Below, one piece after another: positions 1 through 5,022 of a stretch of DNA of 5,022 nucleotides. The stretch is taken from assembly GCA_028691625.1 (NCBI GenBank), contig JAQUYZ010000176.1, positions 1-5,022 of the forward strand, written 5' to 3'. A program made the position numbers and the translations under genes. The notes below the pieces were generated by a model. It was not told the origin of the DNA. It worked only from the letters and a program-made list of their open reading frames with translations, and searched no databases. Source of the stretch: Eubacteriales bacterium (lineage in GTDB: Bacteria > Bacillota > Clostridia > Peptostreptococcales > Anaerovoracaceae). Position 1 is the stretch's first letter; each line of letters opens with the position of its first letter.

Positions 1-1352
1 TCGTGCTTTGTCTGCAGATACCGGAATTCTTTCGTCAACAGAAGGACCGCAAGGAGAGAGGATGAAAAATCCGCCACAGGACCTGCCATCCAGATGCCGT
101 CCAGCGGAAAGAATCTCGGCAGGATCAAAACCAAGGGAATTAAGAAAATCACCTGGCGGGTGAGGCTGAGTAAAATTGCTTTGGATGCTTTCCCCACCGC
201 TTGGAAATAATTCGTTATTACAATCTGTATTCCTACGATCGGGATCATAATCATGAAAATCCTTATTCCCCTTGTTCCTATCTCGATCAATTCCTTATCT
301 TTATTGAAGAGTCCGATGATCTGATGGCTGAAGAGCTCTGAAATACCAAATCCAAAGACGCAAATCAGCGTTGCGGCAATCGAAGCAAGCGTCAGCGTTT
401 TTTTCACCCTGTCATACTTTTTTGCTCCGTAATTATATCCTATGATCGGCTGCGCTCCCTGATTGATTCCGAAGATCGGCATCAGAAGCATCATTGTGAC
501 ACGATTGATCACGCCCATCGCAGCGACAGCCATCTCTCCGCCGTAGGTCAACAGGTTGTTGTTGAAGATAAACAGGGTAATGCTTGCCGCAATTTGCAGT
601 AAAAACGGAGAAAGTCCAATGGTTGTGATTTTGCCCAGCAAGTCAAACCGTATTCTGATATTTTTCTTATATAGCTTCAGATTGCTGTGGCCAATCGTAA
701 AATGATAAATAATATATCCGGATACGATGATCTGTGTAATCACTGTCGCCAGTGCGGACCCGACCACGCCCCAATGGAAAACGAAGATGAAAAGCGGGTT
801 CAGTATCGTGTTTGAAACAGCCGAAAACAGCATGGTAGCCATCGAAATCACAGGGTTCCCCTCTGCACGGATAATATTATTCAGACCAAAGGAAATAAAC
901 TGAAATACCGTGCCGATGAGGATCACGGAGGCAAACTGTTTCGCATACCCGAAGACGTCGGGGGTCGCTCCTAAAAATCTCAGGATCGGATCCAGAAATG
1001 GAAGAATGATGATTGAAATTCCGATTCCCATTACGATTGTCATGGCAAAGGCAGTCCCAAGGATCTGTTCTGCCTCCTCCCTCCTCTGCTGGCCGAGTTT
1101 GATTGAGATAAGCGCGGTGGCTCCGATCCCGATGAGCATTCCGAATGCCATGAGCATGATCATGATCGGGAATGCAATGGTTACAGCAGTCAGCGCCAGA
1201 GAGCCCACGCCTCTCCCCACGAAAATGCTGTCTACCACATTATATAAAGCATTTGCTATCATTGCTATGATTGCCGGTATTGAGAACTCCATAAGAAGCT
1301 TACCGACGGGATATTCTCCCATACGTACTGTTTTATTATCTAAATCTGTCAT
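1..1352 (-). CDS. MATE-family multidrug efflux transporter, MepA-like (3' end cut by window edge)
   Basis: An open frame runs from an ATG at 1352-1350 to the left edge without a stop, giving 450 residues. MATE proteins of the MepA group are usually about 440-460 residues, so only a short tail is missing. The protein is almost wholly hydrophobic, as expected for 12 membrane helices. Family-typical stretches are visible: the first helix region (about residues 19-65) with SIPAIIAMIANALYNVVD and FVGRGVG, an IIRAEGNP motif (160-167) near the end of the first half, and INQGAQPIIGYNYGAKKYDR (296-315) in the second half. Members sit in the cytoplasmic membrane and export cationic drugs and dyes in exchange for Na+ or H+; the substrate here cannot be read from sequence. 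The start is supported by GGAGG ten bases upstream. The gene is monocistronic at its 5' end, with its own promoter in the intergenic region, and points away from the superoxide dismutase remnant. Confidence 0.93.
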   Translation of the reverse strand, partial: MTDLDNKTVRMGEYPVGKLLMEFSIPAIIAMIANALYNVVDSIFVGRGVGSLALTAVTIAFPIMIMLMAFGMLIGIGATALISIKLGQQRREEAEQILGTAFAMTIVMGIGISIIILPFLDPILRFLGATPDVFGYAKQFASVILIGTVFQFISFGLNNIIRAEGNPVISMATMLFSAVSNTILNPLFIFVFHWGVVGSALATVITQIIVSGYIIYHFTIGHSNLKLYKKNIRIRFDLLGKITTIGLSPFLLQIAASITLFIFNNNLLTYGGEMAVAAMGVINRVTMMLLMPIFGINQGAQPIIGYNYGAKKYDRVKKTLTLASIAATLICVFGFGISELFSHQIIGLFNKDKELIEIGTRGIRIFMIMIPIVGIQIVITNYFQAVGKASKAILLSLTRQVIFLIPLVLILPRFFPLDGIWMAGPVADFSSSLLAVLLLTKEFRYLQTKH

Positions 1353-1510
1353 GCGATACCGGCCTCCATACTTTTGTTATTATTTTTAAATTTTTCATTT
1401 CTTTCACTCTCATTCATTCAATTTTCTATCCTTATTCTGTCTAATTTCATCCTTCTGCTCCTAACTGCATATGATTTTCAAATTTTTGCACGCGATCCAA
1501 TTGTGGAAAT
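1353..1510 (-). other. AT-rich 5' leader of the MATE gene
   Basis: If the promoter at 1538-1511 is used, the MATE mRNA has a leader of about 150 nt. I see no riboswitch-like conserved structure or terminator hairpin in it. It does hold two very short open frames on the minus strand. One has 10 codons (1450-1418) and an AGGAG seven bases before its ATG. The other has 20 codons (1398-1336), a weak ribosome site, and overlaps the MATE start in a different frame. Whether either is translated is unknown; frames this short arise easily by chance. Confidence 0.3.
1363..1367 (-). promoter_or_regulatory. Ribosome binding site of the MATE gene
   Basis: On the minus strand GGAGG lies 10 bases before the ATG at 1352. 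It favours this start over the next in-frame ATG ten codons later (residue 11), which has no comparable purine-rich site in front of it. Confidence 0.7.
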
Positions 1511-1530
1511 ATTATAACATAAACGATAAT
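1501..1530 (+). promoter_or_regulatory. Weak candidate promoter for the superoxide dismutase remnant
   Basis: On the plus strand TTGTGG (1501-1506) lies 18 bases before GATAAT (1525-1530). The match is only fair and it overlaps the stronger MATE promoter on the other strand, so the two would compete. An alternative weak pairing is TTGCAC (1486-1491) with TATTAT (1510-1515). The gene it would serve is broken, so the promoter may itself have decayed. Confidence 0.22.
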
Positions 1531-1538
1531 AAACACAA
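1511..1538 (-). promoter_or_regulatory. Sigma-A-type promoter for the MATE gene
   Basis: Read on the minus strand, TTGTGT (1538-1533) is followed after 16 bases by a perfect TATAAT (1516-1511). The TATAAT is preceded by TGT, giving the extended -10 form TGnTATAAT. It points towards the MATE gene and would place the transcription start near 1504. This is the best promoter match in the intergenic region. Confidence 0.55.
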
Positions 1539-1576
1539 GGCAGCGCATAAGTGAATACTATACAAATAAAATGAAG

Positions 1577-1585
1577 TAAGGAGGT
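1577..1585 (+). promoter_or_regulatory. Perfect Shine-Dalgarno of the superoxide dismutase remnant
   Basis: TAAGGAGGT matches the anti-Shine-Dalgarno end of 16S rRNA along its whole length, with 7 bases from the last G of AAGGAGG to the ATG at 1592. It fixes the original start of the gene and suggests that the intact ancestor was translated strongly. Confidence 0.75.
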
Positions 1586-1591
1586 TGTAAA

Positions 1592-1920
1592 ATGGAATAT
1601 GCAATGCTTCCGCCGGGGCAGCATCGGCTTCCTCCCCTCCCCTACGCCTATGAAGCGCTGGAACCGGTCATCCGTGCGCAAACCCTCAGAATCCATCACG
1701 ATAAACACCACAAAGCCTATGTTGATGGCCTGAATGCAGCAGAAATCGCTATGGTTGAGGAACGGAGAAGAAATGATAATCAATTTATTACCTTGATTAT
1801 CAAAACGACCGACAAAAGTATATCGAATCCTGGTGGGAACTGATCAACTGGCATGAGGTCGAAAGGAGATTAATCCTTGCCATGAACGGCAGGGTTCCCC
1901 TTACAATCATGCGTCCTTGA
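1592..1920 (+). pseudogene. Fe/Mn superoxide dismutase remnant with internal deletion and frameshift
   Basis: The frame from ATG 1592 begins like an Fe/Mn superoxide dismutase: [14 protein letters not shown], then [16 protein letters not shown]. It contains the first metal ligand (H35) and the second-shell H39 and Y43 by comparison with E. coli SodA. Homology stops near residue 66 and the frame ends at 1843 after about 17 unrelated residues. In a different plus-strand frame, from about 1786, the family's C-terminal end appears: [20 protein letters not shown] followed by NWHEVERRL, with a stop at 1918-1920. Intact enzymes have about 200 residues, so roughly 100-115 codons are missing, including three of the four metal ligands (the His of the central FHxxGHxxH region and the Asp and His of DxWEHAYY). 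The two halves meet around 1780-1790. The product cannot be an active dismutase. The 3' end overlaps the convergent MarR gene by about 50 bases. Confidence 0.85.
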
Positions 1921-2388
1921 ATCCCCGCCCTTTTTCTCCTCTATTATTTTTATGATGTCCGCAATATCATCCAAAGCACCCTTCAGCTTTCTGAGCTCTG
2001 AATCCTCAAGAAGCGCCAGTCTGCTTTGGATGAATGCGGAGACCTCTTCCTTATGCCGGTTCAGATACTCCATTCCCTTCTGCGTCAGCGCAACATTGAC
2101 GATCCGCCTGTCGCTGACATCAGAGGAACGCGCTACCAGACCCTCTGCACATAAACGATCCACCATTGTCGTTAAATTTGGTTTTGAAATGCATGAGGCT
2201 CCGGCGAGATCCGTCATGGAGACCGGGGCATCTCTTGCGCTCAGCCACGACAGGACATGCAGGTAACCCTGGGGAAATTCATTTCTTTCCCGCTCAATTT
2301 CCCGCATGGGTTTCAGAAGCTGGGATACTGTCAAAAGCCGAAGCCTGAGCAGTGATTCGCTGACAGAATGCATCAATTCCTTATTCAT
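1870..2388 (-). CDS. MarR-family transcriptional regulator
   Basis: This 172-residue protein has the MarR layout: an N-terminal dimerisation helix region (about 5-35), a winged helix-turn-helix (about 40-105) and C-terminal helices (about 106-152). The recognition helix is around KPNLTTMVDRLCAEGLV (69-85). The wing carries the typical DRR (93-95) followed by LTQKG (101-105). Such dimers bind palindromic operators and are usually released by small hydrophobic ligands. It is the last gene of the ABC exporter operon: its ATG overlaps the preceding stop by 8 bases, with AGGAGG six bases upstream, so it probably controls that operon and hence itself. In many related loci the regulator comes first. 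The hydrophilic tail after about residue 152 is longer than is common and is antisense to the end of the dismutase remnant. No terminator hairpin is visible after its stop. Confidence 0.92.
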   Translation of the reverse strand: MNKELMHSVSESLLRLRLLTVSQLLKPMREIERERNEFPQGYLHVLSWLSARDAPVSMTDLAGASCISKPNLTTMVDRLCAEGLVARSSDVSDRRIVNVALTQKGMEYLNRHKEEVSAFIQSRLALLEDSELRKLKGALDDIADIIKIIEEKKGGDSRTHDCKGNPAVHGKD

Positions 2389-4288
2389 TTTCTTCCTCCT
2401 GTGCCTCGGTATTCGTTATAAATTGACTATGATACAGATCCTCATAGAATCCTTTCTGTGCCATTAATTCCTCGTGGGTCCCCTGTTCGATGACACTGCC
2501 GTCTTTCATAACCAAAATCAAGTCTGCATTTTTGATTGTGGACAACCGATGAGCTATGACAAAGCTGGTACGCCCCTTCATCAGCTTGGTCATCGCTTTT
2601 TGAATCAACGCTTCCGTACGGGTATCCACACTTGAAGTAGCCTCGTCAAGGATCAGGATCGGCGGATCTGCAAGAAGCGCTCTTGCGATGGTCAAAAGCT
2701 GTTTTTGGCCTTGAGAGATATTGGATGCCTCTTCATTCAATATTGTTTCGTACCCCATCGGCAGGGACCGGATAAAATGATCCGCATGGGCAGCTTTCGC
2801 TGCTTCGATGATCTTCTCTTTTCCGGGATTTTCCAGGCCGTACCCGATGTTTTCCATGATCGTTCCCTTATAAAGCCAGGTGTCCTGGAGAACCATTCCA
2901 AACAAACCCCTTAAGTCTCCCCTCGTCATTTTCGTAATGGGAATGCCGTCGACAGTGATCCTGCCGCCGGAAAGTTCATAGAATCGAAGAAGCAGATTCA
3001 CCAGTGTTGTCTTGCCTGCCCCTGTAGGGCCTACGATGGCAACCATCTGTCCGGGCTTGACGTGAATATTCATATTCTCGATAAGCGGACTCTCCTTCTT
3101 GTACCGGAAGCATACCTGTTCAAAAACGACCTCGCCCCGGATGGCTTTTTTGCTCACGGTCACCGCATCCCGGCTCTCCGGCTGCTGTTCTTCTTCATCA
3201 AGAACCTCGAACACTCTTTCCGCGCCGGCAATGGTGCCCTGAATCACATTGGCGATATTGGCCGTCTGTACGATGGGATGGGTAAAGCTTCTCATATATT
3301 GGATAAACGCCTGGATGTCTCCTACATCAATCGCTTTCCTCACAACCATGACACCGCCGATGATGCAGATGAACACATACCCCAGATTGTTTACAAAATT
3401 CAGTGCAGGCATGATGACGCCCGATATGAACTGTGCTTTCCAGCCGGCATGATAAAGCGTTTCATTGACCTTCTGAAATTTTCTGATGGACTCCTTTTCC
3501 TGCCCGAAGACCTTGACAATCCTGTGACCTGTATACATTTCTTCCACATGCCCGTTGAGCTGTCCCAGTGACTTCTGCTGATCCGCAAAATACTTCCGGG
3601 ATTTCTTTGCGATGGACATCGTCAGTACTGTACATACCGGGAGTGTTACCAGTGCAATGATCGTCATGATCGGACTGATGGTAAGCATCATGATCAGGAT
3701 CCCGGCCAATGTGACGACAGCAGTAATCAGCTGGGTCAGACTCTGCTGCAGTGTTGCGGCGATGGTGTCCATGTCGTTTGTGACACGACTCAGAATCTCC
3801 CCGTGGGTTCTGTCGTCGAAATAGTGCAGCGGCAGCCGGTCCAGCTTATCCTTTACTTCATTTCGCATCACGTAAACCGTTTTCTGTGCTACGCCGGACA
3901 TGATATAGGACATCGCATAGCCGGTCAGGGAGCTGATGACATATAGGATGATCATCAATCCCAGTATTCTGCCGATATATGCAAAATCGAACAGACGGCT
4001 TGAGGCAAATCCCAGCGTTTTAACGGTCATGAAACCCTCCGCGATCTTTGTCGTTGCTTTCCCTAAAATCATAGGGCCGAAGATGGAGAAGACCGTACTT
4101 ACGATTGCAAGAATTCCCACTATGATAAATCTCAGCTTTTGAGGAGCCAGGTAACCGGCAAGCCGTCTTAACGTGCCTTTAAAATCCTTTGCCTTTTCGA
4201 CGGGCATCGACATTCCGCCGGCAGGTCCGTGTCCCATGCCGCGCCTCATCGGTTTTTCCACAGCCGGTCTGTTGCTTCCGTTACTCAT
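2381..4288 (-). CDS. ABC exporter half-transporter, canonical-ATPase subunit (TM288-like)
   Basis: This complete 635-residue ABC exporter subunit has an N-terminal membrane domain fused to an ATPase domain. After a cytoplasmic Gly/Met-rich leader (about 1-35), six membrane helices can be placed roughly at 52-74, 105-128, 184-204, 207-228, 284-305 and 300-345 (the last two loosely). The nucleotide-binding domain starts near 385. Walker A is GPTGAGKTT (420-428), the Q-loop Gln is Q468, Walker B is ILILDE with catalytic E549, the D-loop is SSVD (552-555) and the switch His is H580. The signature is degenerate, ISQGQ (524-528) instead of LSGGQ. This is the pattern of the TM288-type partner in heterodimeric multidrug exporters. 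Its partner is the gene just upstream, whose stop overlaps this ATG by 8 bases. Substrate is unknown; drug or lipid export across the cytoplasmic membrane is the family expectation. Confidence 0.95.
   Translation of the reverse strand: MSNGSNRPAVEKPMRRGMGHGPAGGMSMPVEKAKDFKGTLRRLAGYLAPQKLRFIIVGILAIVSTVFSIFGPMILGKATTKIAEGFMTVKTLGFASSRLFDFAYIGRILGLMIILYVISSLTGYAMSYIMSGVAQKTVYVMRNEVKDKLDRLPLHYFDDRTHGEILSRVTNDMDTIAATLQQSLTQLITAVVTLAGILIMMLTISPIMTIIALVTLPVCTVLTMSIAKKSRKYFADQQKSLGQLNGHVEEMYTGHRIVKVFGQEKESIRKFQKVNETLYHAGWKAQFISGVIMPALNFVNNLGYVFICIIGGVMVVRKAIDVGDIQAFIQYMRSFTHPIVQTANIANVIQGTIAGAERVFEVLDEEEQQPESRDAVTVSKKAIRGEVVFEQVCFRYKKESPLIENMNIHVKPGQMVAIVGPTGAGKTTLVNLLLRFYELSGGRITVDGIPITKMTRGDLRGLFGMVLQDTWLYKGTIMENIGYGLENPGKEKIIEAAKAAHADHFIRSLPMGYETILNEEASNISQGQKQLLTIARALLADPPILILDEATSSVDTRTEALIQKAMTKLMKGRTSFVIAHRLSTIKNADLILVMKDGSVIEQGTHEELMAQKGFYEDLYHSQFITNTEAQEEENE
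2395..2400 (-). promoter_or_regulatory. Ribosome binding site of the marR-type gene
   Basis: AGGAGG on the minus strand lies 6 bases before the ATG at 2388, inside the last codons of the upstream ABC gene. It settles the start and supports independent or coupled reinitiation at the 8-nt overlap. Confidence 0.75.
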
Positions 4289-5022
4289 ATGCCTTCATCT
4301 CCTCTTCCGACAGCTGTGACGATACGATTTCCCTGTACACCTGACAGCGCTTCATCAGTTCTCTATGATTGCCCATTCCTGCCATTTTTCCGTCATCCAG
4401 AACCAAAATGCGGTCGGCATCCATGACGGTGCTTACACGCTGGGCAACGATGATGACCGATGCATCGACCGTTTCCTTTTTCAGTGCGGCACGGAGCTGC
4501 GCATCGGTTTTGAAATCAAGCGCTGAGAAACTGTCGTCAAAAATATAGATTTCAGGCTTCCTCACAAGAGCCCTCGCGATCGAAAGCCTCTGCTTCTGTC
4601 CGCCTGACAAATTGGACCCGCCTTGTGCAATGGCAGTGGCAAAGCCTTCCGGCATATCCTCAATAAAACGCTCTGCTTGTGCGACCCCGGCCGCATGCAG
4701 AACCTCTTCCTCCGTCGCTTCCTCCTTGCCATAACAAATATTATCCCGGATGCTCCCGGTAAAAAGCAGTGCCGTCTGTGGAACAAACCCGATTTTACTG
4801 CGAAGCTCACTCTGGGAAAGCGTTCTTACATCGGCCCCGTCAATCAGTACTCTTCCCTCACTGACATCGTAAAACCTCGGGATCATGTTTACCAGAGTGG
4901 ATTTCCCTGACCCTGTTCCCCCGATGATGGCCGTTACCTCACCCGGCCCCGTTTCAAAGCTGATATCAGAGATTGCCGGCTCCTCAGCCCCCGGATACCG
5001 GAAGGAGACGTTTTCAAAAGCC
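4281..5022 (-). CDS. ABC exporter half-transporter, degenerate-site subunit (TM287-like; N-terminal part outside window)
   Basis: The frame is open from the right edge to a stop at 4283-4281, giving the last 246 residues: a whole ATPase domain. The membrane domain, some 330-350 residues in this family, lies beyond the window. Visible motifs, numbered from the first complete codon at 5021: A-loop Tyr in FRYP (Y9), Walker A GGTGSGKST (34-42), Q-loop Gln Q81, an intact LSGGQ signature (138-142) and Walker B IYIFDD (158-163). The Walker B catalytic Glu is replaced by Asp (D163; codon 4535-4533) and the switch His by Gln in VAQRVST (Q194; codon 4442-4440). These are the hallmark changes of the degenerate-site subunit of heterodimeric exporters such as TM287 and BmrC. 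It should therefore pair with the downstream subunit. A shorter protein starting at the ATG at 4886 can be excluded because it would lack Walker A. Confidence 0.95.
   Translation of the reverse strand, partial: AFENVSFRYPGAEEPAISDISFETGPGEVTAIIGGTGSGKSTLVNMIPRFYDVSEGRVLIDGADVRTLSQSELRSKIGFVPQTALLFTGSIRDNICYGKEEATEEEVLHAAGVAQAERFIEDMPEGFATAIAQGGSNLSGGQKQRLSIARALVRKPEIYIFDDSFSALDFKTDAQLRAALKKETVDASVIIVAQRVSTVMDADRILVLDDGKMAGMGNHRELMKRCQVYREIVSSQLSEEEMKAYE
4299..4304 (-). promoter_or_regulatory. Ribosome binding site of the second ABC gene
   Basis: GAGGAG on the minus strand lies 10 bases before the ATG at 4288, within the end of the upstream ABC gene. Together with the 8-nt overlap it supports this start, which also retains the Gly/Met-rich N-terminal leader commonly seen in this subfamily. 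Confidence 0.6.

Noticed and set aside
910..1389. 159-codon plus-strand open frame
   Set aside because: It lies antisense to the MATE gene, whose translation shows clear family motifs; the plus-strand product has no recognisable domain.
1511..1530. ATTAT/ATAAT inverted repeat as a MarR operator
   Set aside because: Only five base pairs match and the inner bases do not; such pairings are expected by chance in AT-rich promoter DNA.
1478..1783. 101-codon minus-strand open frame over the intergenic region and sod start
   Set aside because: It is antisense to the conserved superoxide dismutase N-terminus and its product resembles nothing I recognise.
1592..1843. The 83-codon frame as an intact small gene
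   Set aside because: Its first ~66 residues are superoxide dismutase but the rest is the dismutase C-terminal coding sequence read in the wrong frame, so it is a truncated product of a broken gene.
1820..1920. A terminator between the convergent sod remnant and MarR genes
   Set aside because: Only a trivial 4-base stem (GAAC/GTTC near 1884-1897) without a following T-run was found on either strand.
3062..3571. 169-codon plus-strand open frame
   Set aside because: It is the antisense shadow of the second ABC exporter gene, which has a complete set of motifs over the same bases.
4281..4886. A 201-residue ATPase starting at the ATG at 4886
   Set aside because: The same frame continues upstream through Walker A to the window edge; the ATG is internal.

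Overview
The window looks like a chromosomal segment of a low-to-mid GC Bacillota bacterium, most likely a member of the Clostridia. This is inferred from strong AGGAGG-type ribosome binding sites, tightly packed genes and the protein families present: a MepA-like MATE exporter, a TM287/TM288-type ABC exporter pair, a MarR regulator and an Fe/Mn superoxide dismutase remnant. No species can be named from the sequence alone. No RNA genes, insertion sequences, CRISPR arrays or tandem repeats were seen.

Layout, left to right. Positions 1-1352 (minus strand) hold almost all of a MATE-family multidrug/Na+ antiporter; only its last few residues lie beyond the left edge. Positions 1353-1591 are an AT-rich intergenic region. 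It carries a good sigma-A-type promoter and a leader of roughly 150 nt for the MATE gene, and a weaker candidate promoter facing the other way. Positions 1592-1920 (plus strand) are a decayed superoxide dismutase gene. A perfect Shine-Dalgarno and the first ~66 codons are joined, out of frame, to the last ~30 conserved codons; the catalytic middle has been deleted. Positions 1870-5022 (minus strand) are the distal part of an operon, transcribed right to left: an ABC exporter half-transporter (N-terminal part outside the window), a second, complete ABC half-transporter, and a MarR-family regulator at the 3' end.

The two ABC genes very probably make one heterodimeric exporter with one functional and one degenerate ATP site. 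The first subunit has Asp in place of the Walker B catalytic Glu and Gln in place of the switch His, but an intact LSGGQ. The second has the canonical Glu and His but a degenerate ISQGQ signature. Both gene junctions in the operon are 8-nt overlaps of the form ATGARTAA, so the three products are probably translationally coupled. The MarR protein is the obvious candidate regulator of the exporter operon, but the operon promoter and operator lie beyond the right edge. The locus as a whole is a small multidrug-efflux cluster (ABC heterodimer plus MATE) flanking a dead oxidative-stress gene. I see no clearly new system; the most notable points are the internally deleted superoxide dismutase and the textbook asymmetry of the ABC pair.
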